From Planctomycetota bacterium (lineage in GTDB: Bacteria; Planctomycetota; Phycisphaerae; UBA1845; UTPLA1): a stretch of 64,000 nt of DNA. The stretch lies in the NCBI GenBank assembly GCA_016235815.1, contig JACRIM010000034.1:1-64000 (forward strand). The letters are read 5' to 3'. The position numbers and the translations under genes are program-made. Below are positions 52,851-62,005 of the stretch, piece after piece; position 1 is the stretch's first letter; the number at the start of each line of letters is the position of its first letter. The notes under the pieces were generated by a model that was given only the letters and a program-made list of their open reading frames with translations, was not told the origin of the DNA and did no database searches.

Positions 52851-54797
52851 TCAATCCAATGTTGGTTTCCGATCTTCGGAGTCTTCAGACTCCTCGTCGT
52901 CCTCGTGCTTGGGTGCCGGCTTCCGCGAAACCTGCCGATGGGCGATTCGCGAATCGTTCTTGGTCTGGCTCTTCTGAATCGCCATATTGGCAAACGTGTT
53001 GATCATCGGCCCATACGTTCGCAGGGCATCGTTCACGTTCGGCAAGCCCGCCACCGACACGCGAAGCGTCATTTCGTTCGGCGATTGCCCGAGGCCCGCC
53101 CACAAAACGGTCTTCGACGCCATTTGCTTCGTCTGGCCCGCTGCCATCGCCATGCCCGGGTTTCCCTGCGCTGCGCCGGCCTCCATCGCGCGGCCCGCAT
53201 GCACCGCGATCATGATGCTGCTGTCCTTGGGCATCTTCTCGATCACCTTGCCCATGATCTCATCATGCAGGATATTCTTTTGCCGAGTCCGCGCCGCCAC
53301 ACACGCCTTCATCGCCGGCCGCGTCGAGGTCAGCACCACGCAGCCATCCATCTCCGCGAGATACACCTTGCCCACCGTCGGCAACGCATACGCCGTCGCC
53401 TCGGTCTCGCCGATCTTGGTCGGTTCCGGCCGGACGGGCTCGTGTCCATGCACGATTCCCGGAATCGACAAGAGCTGATCCCACAGCGCCTTCGACCGAG
53501 CCGGGTCGTTCACTGCCAACACAATGCCACCGCTCGGAATGTGCCCGCCGTCGCCCGATTTCCCTTCGCCCGGCACGACAAAAGCACAAAGCTCCTGAAT
53601 GTTTCCGAAGAACTCGCGACCGATGTCAAACCCGGTCACGCCCTGCTTGCCGGTCTGATTCTTTCGAGCCGTATCCACCGCTGCGTTGACCAGCGCCGGA
53701 TTCAGCCCCAGCCCGATGAACCCAGCCGCATTCTCCGGCACTGATTCAAGACACTTCCGTGTCATCGGCGGCAGCCGCATCAGGTTGTATGCAATGCTCC
53801 GGTGATCGTCCGCCAGTCGTACGGCCAATTGTGCCCCCAGCGTCCCCTCATGAATGCCCATGGAGAAACTCGCCCAGCGGAAGCTGTCGAGGTCGGCGAT
53901 GCCATTGGCCACGTCAAACTCGCGCCGGTCACCCTCGCTCATGGTCGCTTTTGCGATCTTGAGAACGCCCTGAATGTCGCAGAAGGCAAACAGCGTCGCC
54001 CCGGTTCGCTGCTTCATCAATTCCTGTAGATCATCGCGCGATGCCAGGGACGGTGCATCACTCGTCAGCCTCGCCACCACGCCTTCGACCATGTCGCGTC
54101 CCGTGCCGACAACAAGCAGACACTCGGTGAGCACGCCGCACACCTTGCCCACTTCCGGCAACTCCGCGCCGAAGGTCGGCAGATCGCCGATCTTCTCCGC
54201 CGTCGGTGCAAACTGGAACGCCGTCTCAAGAAGACCCTTCAGCAGTGCCACATCGCCATGATGAATCACCATCACGCCCGTGGGGGCCTTGCCGCCCTCC
54301 GGGTCGAAGTTCGTGAGTGCAACACCCGCGCCGCCAAACGCCCGTAGATACTCAAACACCGCCGGACTAATCGCCACGTGCGACGGAACATGGATCGGCC
54401 CCTTGGCCTCCGCGCTCGGCCGCTGCGACAAAATCGACTGCATGTCGTTCGTCGTCAGCCCCAACATCCCGCATAGTTTTTCCAGAATCTCACCCGGCCG
54501 CGTAATGTCCGCATACACCACCGCGTCCGGCGGCATCAGTGTGGCAAAGTTTTGCGCAGCCAGATGGTCGCGGCATCGATCCGCGCCGGCCTTTGCCGCT
54601 CGCTTCGCGTCGGCCGACAGATCCTGCCGAAGAGCCGACTGATAGAGCTTCCGCGCGGCCACGTAGTCTCGCGACTCCCGCTCAAGGAAATAGGCCTTGT
54701 ACAAATCCGCCGACGGAGCCTCGGCCCGCACAACGGCAAACGCGGACGCAAACACCGAAAGCGAAAGGACGGCGATTAGGGTGCGACGTGCGATCAT
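52851..54797 (-). CDS. Exported protein of a DUF3352-like type
   Basis: A protein of 648 residues with a signal peptide (about 1-25), then a TPR-like region (YKAYFLERESRDYVAARK) and a long alternating part with repeated VVYADI and VAISPAVFEYLR-type segments. The C-terminus is acidic and probably disordered. It resembles large exported proteins of Planctomycetota near DUF3352. The function is unknown. It lies upstream of the hypothetical lipoprotein on the same strand, 56 bases apart, so the two may be co-transcribed. Confidence 0.65.
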   Translation of the reverse strand: MIARRTLIAVLSLSVFASAFAVVRAEAPSADLYKAYFLERESRDYVAARKLYQSALRQDLSADAKRAAKAGADRCRDHLAAQNFATLMPPDAVVYADITRPGEILEKLCGMLGLTTNDMQSILSQRPSAEAKGPIHVPSHVAISPAVFEYLRAFGGAGVALTNFDPEGGKAPTGVMVIHHGDVALLKGLLETAFQFAPTAEKIGDLPTFGAELPEVGKVCGVLTECLLVVGTGRDMVEGVVARLTSDAPSLASRDDLQELMKQRTGATLFAFCDIQGVLKIAKATMSEGDRREFDVANGIADLDSFRWASFSMGIHEGTLGAQLAVRLADDHRSIAYNLMRLPPMTRKCLESVPENAAGFIGLGLNPALVNAAVDTARKNQTGKQGVTGFDIGREFFGNIQELCAFVVPGEGKSGDGGHIPSGGIVLAVNDPARSKALWDQLLSIPGIVHGHEPVRPEPTKIGETEATAYALPTVGKVYLAEMDGCVVLTSTRPAMKACVAARTRQKNILHDEIMGKVIEKMPKDSSIMIAVHAGRAMEAGAAQGNPGMAMAAGQTKQMASKTVLWAGLGQSPNEMTLRVSVAGLPNVNDALRTYGPMINTFANMAIQKSQTKNDSRIAHRQVSRKPAPKHEDDEESEDSEDRKPTLD

Positions 54798-55142
54798 GGA
54801 AGGACTCCCAGTGAAGATGGGTACGATTCGTCGGGGGGGCGGCCCCGGACGGACGATCTCCCAACAGATTTGTTCCGACTCCCAGGTGGTATTAACGAAA
54901 CTGCTTGGAATATTTCTCGGCCTATCCCGACGGGCCGGAATTGTGAGTTCCCAACTGCGGACCAGCCCCGTACCTCCTCAAGCCTCAGGACTCAGGACTC
55001 AGGACTCAAGCCTCCCCTTCTTGATTCCCCACCCCACCCCTCTACAATCATTCCAGCGGGACAAGAGGGCGAGAGGGGAAGTTTCGGCCGCAGACCGGCC
55101 ACCCAGCACACCAGCCTCGCCTGACCCAGAACCCGGGTCCGA
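54798..55142. other. Intergenic region upstream of pilT
   Basis: 345 bases between divergent genes. It contains a heptamer tandem repeat (54977-55011) and no gene I can recognise. I see no convincing promoter; candidate hexamers around 54892 have poor spacing. Confidence 0.5.
54977..55011. repeat. Heptamer tandem repeat upstream of pilT
   Basis: Five 7-base units in a row: CTCAAGC, three copies of CTCAGGA, and CTCAAGC. The outer units match the repeat at the purK start (50696-50723). Confidence 0.8.
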
Positions 55143-56354
55143 ATGACCCACCAAAGCCATACCCTACGCGAAGGAGTCGCCGTGGAATCCCACCAGGTTG
55201 CCGCAGAACCGCAACAGCCCATCGACTGCCACGAAGTCGAGCAGATCGAACACAAGCCCAAGAACCCCGCCATCAACCGCCTTTTCAAGGCCTGCACCAA
55301 GATGGGTGCCAGCGACCTCCACCTCAAGGCCGGCCAACCCCCCAGCTTTCGTCTCAAGGGCGACATCCGTAAATCCCAGGAGACGCCTCTTTCCACCGAG
55401 GACATCGAATCGATGGTCTTCGAGGTGCTGACGGACGCCCAGAAAAAGTTCTTCATGGATAACGGCGCCATTGACTTCGCCCATCAGGTTCCTGATCAGG
55501 ACAGATTTCGTGTGAACGCCTTCCGTCAGCGCGGCATGACCTCCGTCGCTGCCCGCCGCGTCGTGAAGGACATTCGCACCTTTGAGCAATTGCACGTTCC
55601 AGAAGTTCTCAAAGACATCGCCAAGCACCATCAGGGCCTGATCCTCCTTGCCGGCATCACCGGTTCCGGAAAATCGACCACCATTGCCGCGATGATCAAC
55701 CACATAAACGAGAATCGCGCCTGCCACATCGTGACCATTGAAGACCCCATCGAGTACATCTTCACGGACAACAAGGCATTCATTAATCAACGCGAGATCG
55801 GCATCGACGTGAAGGACTTCCACTCCGCCCTGAAGTACCTCATGCGCGAAGACCCCGACGTCGTACTCGTCGGTGAAATGCGCGACCGCGAAACCTTCGA
55901 GGCCGCCATCCACGCCGCCGAGACAGGTCACCTGTGCCTTGGAACGATTCACGCCTCGAGCGCGGCCCAGACCATGACGCGCATCCTCGACCTTTTCCCA
56001 GATCACGAACGCGCACAGGTCCGACAGTCTTTGGTCTTCAACCTCAAGGCCGTCATTTGCCAGAAGCTGCTCCCCAGCATCCACCCCGAGCGCAGCCGCG
56101 TCCCGTGCTGCGAAATCATGGTGACGAACCCCATCATCCGAAAGCTCATCGCCGAGGGCCGCGACTTCGAAATCACCTCCGTGCTGAAGGCCGGCGTCGC
56201 CGAAGGCATGCAGGACTTCACCGAGGCCATCTACAACCTCGTGCAGGAAGATTATCTCGATCTGAAAGTCGCCCTCGAAGTCGCCCCCAACCCCGACGAA
56301 CTCAAAATGCGCCTCAAGGGAATCAAGCAAAAGACCGGCGCGATCTTGTCATAA
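55143..56354 (+). CDS. pilT: Type IV pilus retraction ATPase PilT
   Basis: A GspE-family ATPase of 403 residues. The N-terminal PAS-like region has SDLHLKAGQPP; the ATPase core has Walker A GITGSGKST (near 172-180), the Walker B region VVLVGEMRDRET and the His-box HLCLGTIHASSA typical of PilT. It powers pilus retraction in twitching motility. The first 40 residues are a variable extension. No other pilus gene is in the window, so it is a solitary pilT here. Confidence 0.93.
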   Translation: MTHQSHTLREGVAVESHQVAAEPQQPIDCHEVEQIEHKPKNPAINRLFKACTKMGASDLHLKAGQPPSFRLKGDIRKSQETPLSTEDIESMVFEVLTDAQKKFFMDNGAIDFAHQVPDQDRFRVNAFRQRGMTSVAARRVVKDIRTFEQLHVPEVLKDIAKHHQGLILLAGITGSGKSTTIAAMINHINENRACHIVTIEDPIEYIFTDNKAFINQREIGIDVKDFHSALKYLMREDPDVVLVGEMRDRETFEAAIHAAETGHLCLGTIHASSAAQTMTRILDLFPDHERAQVRQSLVFNLKAVICQKLLPSIHPERSRVPCCEIMVTNPIIRKLIAEGRDFEITSVLKAGVAEGMQDFTEAIYNLVQEDYLDLKVALEVAPNPDELKMRLKGIKQKTGAILS

Positions 56355-56437
56355 TCCCCCATTAGCCGTACCGGTGGTTACGATTGCTGCCCGCGTCGAC
56401 GGACTCGGCGAAGTCTGCGCGCCGTCCACTCGATGAG

Positions 56438-58216
56438 TCAATTGCCTGCCAACAATTGTTGAACAAATCCGGCGATGTCGTCGCCATCCAACAGACAGTC
56501 GCCGTTTGTATCTCCCAAAGGTCTGCCGCTTACCGCATCCGTCACGAGTTGAACGGCGTTTCGGGGGCACACATCGACAGCATCAGGTACTCCGTCACCA
56601 TCGTCGTCTAAGTCGCATACATCAGGAGCGCCATCCGAATCAAAATCGGCTGGATCGTTGCACGAACTTCCGATTGGACCTGGATTGCCGCCTCCTGCCA
56701 TGCAGGCGGACTCGAAAACCATCGAACAAGAACCGTCTGTATTGCAACATGGCCTGACGAGATCAAGCCGGCCCTCAACGGCAAACACCACATCCTGTGG
56801 ATTAGGAGAAGGCACCGGCGGTGAGCATCCCGACGACCCCGTATCGACGACTGGCTGAAACGCACCCCCCGACGATGAGAATAGCGAATTGGCGCCCGGC
56901 TTGCCCGGTGCCCCAAGAAGGGTGACTGGCGGAACAAACGGGCCGCTGAATGCTCCTCCGGTAAGCTGAAACGACACCCAATAGGTTCCGGAGTTGAGTG
57001 CAATATTATTCAGATTCAGAACGATTCTTTGAAGCCGGCGCGTACACCCAGCATCACCATCCGACTGTCGATAAACATTGGTGAATTCCGTGGGTTGAAG
57101 CACGGTGGCGGTCGAATAGAGCGCGTGTTGCCCCACCGTGGACGGTTGAGCCGAGTGAATCGTCGCCGATGCTCCTGTGACCGAAACAGCCGAGGCAAAG
57201 GTTTCGTATGCATAGAGCACCAGTGACGCGACCATAGTTCGTTGGGTCAAAACGAAGTCATCCGCTAGCATCGCGGAGGATTCGCCGGCCGCGCTGTAGC
57301 CAAAATTATTGAGACACATTGACACGTTTTGGAGGAGGCTCTGCTCGCCGTTACATGCCCCGGCTGCGATTCCGGTCACGAAGGGTCCATTGTCCCAAAC
57401 GACACTGCACCCAAGAAGTCCGCACGCGGTCCCGGGTCCTTGAAACGCGCCTCCCACGAATTCGCACGATGAGCGAACGCGAATCGAACAGACGCCGGTT
57501 AGTTCGCAACAGGCTCCAAGGCACGAATCCTGAACGCAAGGTGAGCCGATACCCAGGAAATCTCCGCCCAATGACTGGCACGATGCGGCGCTCGCGATTT
57601 GGCAGGATCCGCTCGAAAGGCAACATCCCCCCAGGCAAGTGCCCGCGGAGCATGTCGTTCCGTCGCCGAGATATGTTCGACCTGATCCCGTGCAATCCAT
57701 GCCACCGAGCTGTGATGATAATGAACAGGTTCCGTCGGCCGCACAACACGCGCCCGGCTGCGGGCAGGAAGTCTGGGAACACGTTGTCCCGTCGCCCTGA
57801 TAGACGCCGCCGGCCGAGCCGCAATCCGCACCGCCCACCATGACGGACATGGTGCAAGTCCCCGAGGGCAGGCAACAAGCACCGGGCTGAACGCACTGGT
57901 TGGGGCTGCAATTTGTCCCCGGACCTCGAAATACCTGCCCGCCGCCGACACACTGGAATTCATTCTCGATGCGGCAAGTTCCATTCGGGCTGCAACAGGC
58001 GCCGCACGTAGCCCTGCACGGAATCGAAACGGTGCAACATTCGGTTCCCAGCCCATGCCAGGTACCGTTGATGAGGTTGCAGGCGGCCTGGCTGGCGACA
58101 TCAATGCAGTCACCATCTTGTTGGCAACATGCCCCGGTCTGCGCGAATGCGCCGGCGTTCATAAGTGTTACACCTGCCATCGATGCAATCAGGAACAATC
58201 GTTTGGTGTCTTTCAT
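56438..58216 (-). CDS. Exported cysteine-rich GACC-repeat protein with calcium-loop tail
   Basis: A protein of 592 residues. A signal peptide (about 1-26) is followed by six to seven modules of about 40 residues that begin with GACC or ACC and contain six to eight Cys each. They are divided by a GPGT or GDGT turn; one later copy sits near residue 500. Between them is a region of beta-rich sequence. The C-terminus carries thrombospondin-type DxDxDG loops (DFDSDGAPDVCDLDDDGDG) and a dockerin-like DTNGDCLLDGDD end. Cys modules like these recur in exported proteins of Planctomycetota without a known role; disulfide-bonded surface proteins seem likely. Confidence 0.85.
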   Translation of the reverse strand: MKDTKRLFLIASMAGVTLMNAGAFAQTGACCQQDGDCIDVASQAACNLINGTWHGLGTECCTVSIPCRATCGACCSPNGTCRIENEFQCVGGGQVFRGPGTNCSPNQCVQPGACCLPSGTCTMSVMVGGADCGSAGGVYQGDGTTCSQTSCPQPGACCAADGTCSLSSQLGGMDCTGSGRTYLGDGTTCSAGTCLGGCCLSSGSCQIASAASCQSLGGDFLGIGSPCVQDSCLGACCELTGVCSIRVRSSCEFVGGAFQGPGTACGLLGCSVVWDNGPFVTGIAAGACNGEQSLLQNVSMCLNNFGYSAAGESSAMLADDFVLTQRTMVASLVLYAYETFASAVSVTGASATIHSAQPSTVGQHALYSTATVLQPTEFTNVYRQSDGDAGCTRRLQRIVLNLNNIALNSGTYWVSFQLTGGAFSGPFVPPVTLLGAPGKPGANSLFSSSGGAFQPVVDTGSSGCSPPVPSPNPQDVVFAVEGRLDLVRPCCNTDGSCSMVFESACMAGGGNPGPIGSSCNDPADFDSDGAPDVCDLDDDGDGVPDAVDVCPRNAVQLVTDAVSGRPLGDTNGDCLLDGDDIAGFVQQLLAGN

Positions 58217-58533
58217 GGCACAGCTCCGCTTTCTCGAATCAGAATCACGAAGGGTTGCCTTGCGCCAATGCGATGACAGGCCCTATTTCCACTGGATGTT
58301 CCATTGAAAGACTGGTGCCAGTGGACCAGGAAGCCCGCGTTCCCGGCGTGGCGGCCTCGAATCAGCTCAATGGCGCTCGTGATTAAATTATACCAGAATC
58401 ACGCCTTAATTTCTCCGTGCCACACTCGACCAAATCGGCGAGCGCGACGGTCACCCGGTCGCCTGTCGGGTGCCGTCGCCATCGGGTATTATGGTTCGCG
58501 GTGTCTCCAACAAGGAACCAAGGGAAGAGAAAA
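58217..58533. other. Divergent intergenic region with two candidate promoters
   Basis: 317 bases between the GACC-repeat gene and the CDGSH gene. It holds a minus-strand extended -10 (58387-58395) and a weak plus-strand TATTAT at 58487-58492, which may drive the CDGSH gene. No gene is recognisable. Confidence 0.5.
58387..58395 (-). promoter_or_regulatory. Putative extended -10 promoter of the GACC-repeat gene
   Basis: The minus strand reads TGG then TATAAT, an extended -10 element, with a leader of about 165 bases to the start at 58216. No good -35 is seen, which is common for such promoters. Confidence 0.45.
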
Positions 58534-58776
58534 ATGGACGTCAAACACGGAAACAAACCCATCGTCTGCGATGAAACCCCCGGCAAAAAGGCCTACTGCC
58601 AGTGCGGCCACTCCGCGAAGTTGCCATACTGCGACGGTGCCCACGCCCGGCTGAACACCGGCGTCGTCCCCATGGTCGTTGATGTCCCCGACGCCGGGAA
58701 AAAGGCCGTCTGCCAGTGCCACCAAAGCGGCAACAAGCCCTGGTGCGACGGAACGCACAGCAAGCTGCCAAACTGA
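58534..58776 (+). CDS. Double CDGSH iron-sulfur protein
   Basis: A protein of 80 residues with two CDGSH zinc-finger-type motifs, each a CxC pair followed by CDGxH: CQCGHSAKLPYCDGAH (first) and CQCHQSGNKPWCDGTH (second). Each should hold a 2Fe-2S cluster with three Cys and one His. Such small tandem proteins occur in many bacteria and are thought to handle redox or iron. GGGAAGAG precedes the ATG at a good distance. There is no signal peptide. Confidence 0.93.
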   Translation: MDVKHGNKPIVCDETPGKKAYCQCGHSAKLPYCDGAHARLNTGVVPMVVDVPDAGKKAVCQCHQSGNKPWCDGTHSKLPN

Positions 58777-58788
58777 ACAAGCAGTCGG

Positions 58789-60186
58789 TCATTGGCCGGG
58801 CAATTCCGCGCGCCCCCACCCCATGCGCTTCCACACAACGTAAAACACCGCCATCGCCGCCAGAAACGCCAGCGTCCAAAGGCTGTCCCGCGTACCGTTT
58901 CGGAAATCGGCCATGACGATGTTCACCGCGAGCGCGGCTTCGAGAATCACCAAGCCCCCTGCGATCCACGGCCCTGCCGGCAATCGAAACACGTCCGTCG
59001 ATGGAGCACCGCCTCGTTCGCGCCGCCGAAATACGATCAAACTTAAATAGGCCAGCCCAAACAACACAGTGCTGGCCATGAAGTAGATTCGCAGAATTTG
59101 CTCGAACGACCGGTTCACCACAAACGCACACGCCAGGGCGCCTCCGAGCACCAACGCCGCGATCGGCGATTGCCCCTCCGACATGTGCCCAAACATCCGC
59201 GGCGCCAGCCCGTCACGGGCCATCGCAAACATGACTCGCACATTCGCCAGAATGGTCGAACTTACCGCCCCGAGGCAAACCAGCGCGCTGATCCCTAGGA
59301 GCAGATTCCCAAGATACCCAACACCGGCCCGCTCAAAAACCAATGACGGCACACTCCGCTTCCCCGCCATCACCCCGGGCGGCACGGCACATAAGAGCGC
59401 GTAGTTGTACAACACATACACCGCCGTCAACGCCAACGCCGACCCGCACAGCGCCCGCGGCAAGGCTCGGCGGACGTCTCGCGTTTCTTCCGCCAGCTTC
59501 GCCGAATCTGTCGCCCCGGTGTACGACCAAAACACCGGCAACATGGCCATGAAAAACGCCGACATCCATCCTTCGCCCGTCGCTGCCGCCGTTCCCTCGT
59601 TCGGTGCAGGCGTCCACCGCCCGGCAATGACAATCGCGCCCGCCGCGATGCCGACCAGCGCCGCCACCTTTGCGATTGTGAGCGTGTTCTGCGTCACGGC
59701 CCCGGCACGAAGCCCCGCCGCGTTGACGATCACCACTGCCGCGACGGCCGCGCAGCCAAACATCGGCGATGCCCACGCCGACTCAATCCCTGCCAGCTCT
59801 GCTGCAAAGCCTCCAAATAATGCAGCGATGGTTCCGGCCCCGCCTCCGAGGATGAATACGACGAACGACCAACCGAAGAAGAACCCCGCGAACTCGCCGT
59901 ACGCCTCCTTGAGATACTGATACTCCCCGCCGGCCTTTGGAAATCGAGTCGCCAACTCCGCCGTGACAAGCGTTTGAAGCAGCGTAATCACGCCCGCCGC
60001 GACCCACACGAGGAGAATCGTCCACGATGACGACAGATGCCGCGCCGCCTCCCCCGGCGTCGCAAAAATCCCCGACCCAATCGCCGCCCCCATGCCGACA
60101 CAGGCAACGCTGACCGGCCCGAGAACGCGTTGGAGGCGGTATGCCGCATGTGATGGAGGTTGACTCGTTGACGACATACTCCTCAT
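58789..60186 (-). CDS. Amino acid permease of the APC superfamily
   Basis: A protein of about 465 residues with twelve membrane segments. The first carries the GAAIGSGIFATPG motif of APC transporters and a loop with AELATRFPKAGGEY. The substrate is not clear; amino acids or amines are typical. The ATG at 60186 or 60177 both start this N-terminus. It is divergent from the small antitoxin gene. Confidence 0.88.
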   Translation of the reverse strand: MRSMSSTSQPPSHAAYRLQRVLGPVSVACVGMGAAIGSGIFATPGEAARHLSSSWTILLVWVAAGVITLLQTLVTAELATRFPKAGGEYQYLKEAYGEFAGFFFGWSFVVFILGGGAGTIAALFGGFAAELAGIESAWASPMFGCAAVAAVVIVNAAGLRAGAVTQNTLTIAKVAALVGIAAGAIVIAGRWTPAPNEGTAAATGEGWMSAFFMAMLPVFWSYTGATDSAKLAEETRDVRRALPRALCGSALALTAVYVLYNYALLCAVPPGVMAGKRSVPSLVFERAGVGYLGNLLLGISALVCLGAVSSTILANVRVMFAMARDGLAPRMFGHMSEGQSPIAALVLGGALACAFVVNRSFEQILRIYFMASTVLFGLAYLSLIVFRRRERGGAPSTDVFRLPAGPWIAGGLVILEAALAVNIVMADFRNGTRDSLWTLAFLAAMAVFYVVWKRMGWGRAELPGQ

Positions 60187-60216
60187 ACTATCCGACCAGT
60201 GAATCAGGAGTGGGCT

Positions 60217-60441
60217 ATGGCCTCCAAGACAATCAGACTTGATTGTGCTGCATATTTGAGACTCAAGACTGCAATGCTGCCGGGCGAGTCGTTTAGCGAC
60301 ACAATTAAGCGCATCGTGAAGCCACGTTTTAATCTGAAGGATTGGCTCAGACGTATTAGGCAAAACCCACTCAGCCAGCAGGCAATTGATGCAATCGAAC
60401 TACAGATTGCTCAACGTCGTCGTGGAATTCACCGCGCGTAA
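60217..60441 (+). CDS. VapB-like antitoxin without a toxin
   Basis: A 74-residue protein with the pattern of VapB-type antitoxins: MASKTIRLD start, AYLRLKTAMLPGESFSDTIKRIV, then a charged C-terminus. CAGGAGTGGGCT is a strong ribosome site in front of the ATG. No PIN toxin follows, since purC lies 20 bases beyond on the opposite strand. It may be a decayed system or a solitary antitoxin acting on a distant toxin. Confidence 0.75.
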   Translation: MASKTIRLDCAAYLRLKTAMLPGESFSDTIKRIVKPRFNLKDWLRRIRQNPLSQQAIDAIELQIAQRRRGIHRA

Positions 60442-60460
60442 TTGTCCTAGTTAGGCCGGG

Positions 60461-61369
60461 TTAGGCAATTTGAGAAAACGCTCGCCCCGTAATCCGCTCA
60501 TACGCCTCGACATACCGTTTCGTCGTCGCTTCGATCACCTCACGCGGCAGTCGCGGCGCGGGGTCGGTCTTGTCCCACTTCCCTTCATCGCAGAGCTGTT
60601 GAAGATAATTGCGAACGTACTGCTTATCGAAGCTCTCCTGGTCTCGCCCCGGCGAATATTTGTCCGCCGGCCAGAATCGGCTGGAGTCCGGCGTGAGCAC
60701 TTCGTCGATAAGAATCAACCCATCCGCTGTCCGGCCGAATTCAAACTTCGTATCCGCGACGATGATGCCGCGCGTCGCCGCATACTCTGATGCCCGGGCG
60801 TAGATTCGCAGCGTCTTCTCGCGCAGTTCTTCCATCACGTCGCCGCCGACGATGCGACACGCCTCATCAAATGAAATGTTCTCATCGTGCCCCGTCTCCG
60901 CCTTGGTCGCCGGCGTGAAGATCGGCGCAGGCAATTTGTCGCATAAGCGTAGCCCCTTGGGCAGCGAAATACCGCACACTGTCCCGTTCGCTTGGTACTC
61001 TTTCCAACCGCTTCCGGCGAGATACCCCCGGGCCACGCATTCAATCGGCACCACCTCCGCCTTCCGGCAAACCATGGCCCGACCTCGAAGTTGGTCCGCC
61101 GCCCCCTCCAAACCAGCCGGTGCCCGGTTCGTGACCACGTCGATCAAATGGTGTCGAATCTCCTGTGAAAACAGGCCAAACCAAAAGGCCGAAAGGCCCG
61201 TCAAGACGTGCCCTTTCAATGGAATAGGGTCCGGCAAAACGCAGTCAAAAGCGCTCAACCGGTCCGTGGCCACGAGAAGCAGGCGATCGCCTAAGTCATA
61301 GACATCACGAACCTTGCCGCGTTTCGGCGTTAGTCCTGGTAGGCTCGTTTGGCGGATTGTCTCGGTCAT
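60461..61369 (-). CDS. purC: Phosphoribosylaminoimidazole-succinocarboxamide synthase
   Basis: PurC joins aspartate to CAIR in purine synthesis. The 302-residue chain has KRGKVRDVYDLGDRLL, ATDRLSAFDCVLP, and VECVARGYLAGSGWKEY, with DENISFDEA and a late DTKFEFG motif. The ATG at 61369 is preceded by GAGAGG. It acts after PurE and PurK, which are encoded 10 kb away on the other strand. Confidence 0.97.
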   Translation of the reverse strand: MTETIRQTSLPGLTPKRGKVRDVYDLGDRLLLVATDRLSAFDCVLPDPIPLKGHVLTGLSAFWFGLFSQEIRHHLIDVVTNRAPAGLEGAADQLRGRAMVCRKAEVVPIECVARGYLAGSGWKEYQANGTVCGISLPKGLRLCDKLPAPIFTPATKAETGHDENISFDEACRIVGGDVMEELREKTLRIYARASEYAATRGIIVADTKFEFGRTADGLILIDEVLTPDSSRFWPADKYSPGRDQESFDKQYVRNYLQQLCDEGKWDKTDPAPRLPREVIEATTKRYVEAYERITGRAFSQIA

Positions 61370-61520
61370 GAAATGCCTCTCCATCGGGGGGTTGGCCTGC
61401 AAAAGTCACATGCCTGATTCGTCACCCTGGCAGGCTATGTCACCCGACCGGACCCGGCAAGCCGGACCGGCCGACCCGCATGAATACGGGATTTTTTTAC
61501 AACTCGTCGCCACCGCCCCA

Positions 61521-61548
61521 TTGATTCCTTCGGTTTCTCTGCTATTTT
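61521..61548 (+). promoter_or_regulatory. Putative promoter of the HU gene
   Basis: TTGATT (61521-61526) and TATTTT (61543-61548) are 16 bases apart, about 65 bases upstream of the start. Confidence 0.45.
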
Positions 61549-61614
61549 GTAGGCCTCCGGGTCGCCGGACGTTGAACATGAAATTCCAACAACCCTTTAT
61601 TCATAGGAGAAAAC

Positions 61615-61911
61615 ATGGCTAGTGGAATGAGCAAGACGCAACTGATTCGACTCCTCGCCGAGAAAAACGAAATGACCCGCGGCCAGGTCGTCCAATTCAT
61701 GGACATGCTGGTCGCGACGGCCTACAAGGAAGCCAAGAACAGCTTCACGCTGCCCGGCCTGGGCAAGCTGGTCCTTGTGAACCGCAAGGCCCGCATGGGT
61801 CGCAACCCCGCCACCGGCGAAGCGATCAAGATCCCGGCCAAGAAGGTCGTGAAGTTCCGCGTCGCCAAGGCCTGCAAGGATGCGATCCTCGGCCCTTCCA
61901 AGAAAAAGTAA
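61615..61911 (+). CDS. HU-family DNA-binding protein
   Basis: A 98-residue histone-like protein of the HU/IHF superfamily. The core KTQLIRLLAEKNEM start, the GLGKLVLVNRKARMGRNPATGE arm and the KVVKFRVAKACKDAI end fit this family. AGGAGA precedes the ATG. The C-terminal KKK tail is short. A strong terminator follows, so it is transcribed alone. Confidence 0.93.
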   Translation: MASGMSKTQLIRLLAEKNEMTRGQVVQFMDMLVATAYKEAKNSFTLPGLGKLVLVNRKARMGRNPATGEAIKIPAKKVVKFRVAKACKDAILGPSKKK

Positions 61912-61943
61912 TCTCGCACCTTACTGCGAAATCACTTGAATTA

Positions 61944-61994
61944 CCCTGTGTGCTTCTGCTGAAATACTCGGCGGGGGCACACAGGGCTTTTTTT
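61944..61994 (+). terminator. Rho-independent terminator after the HU gene
   Basis: A perfect 10-bp stem, CCCTGTGTGC (61944-61953) with GCACACAGGG (61977-61986), is followed by seven T at 61988-61994. It lies 33 bases after the HU stop. Confidence 0.9.
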
Positions 61995-62005
61995 GAGGGC
62001 CAGAA

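Noticed and set aside
55164-56330. 388-codon open frame antisense to pilT.
   Set aside because: It mirrors the pilT frame and matches no family; pilT motifs are clear.
60413-60446. Possible start of a truncated vapC after the VapB-like gene (GTG reading VEFTARNCPS).
   Set aside because: It lacks the LDTN start of VapC proteins and stops after ten codons.
61441-61500. GC-rich inverted repeats followed by seven T, looking like a terminator.
   Set aside because: The stem next to the T run is only four pairs, and the position between divergent purC and HU genes does not need a terminator.
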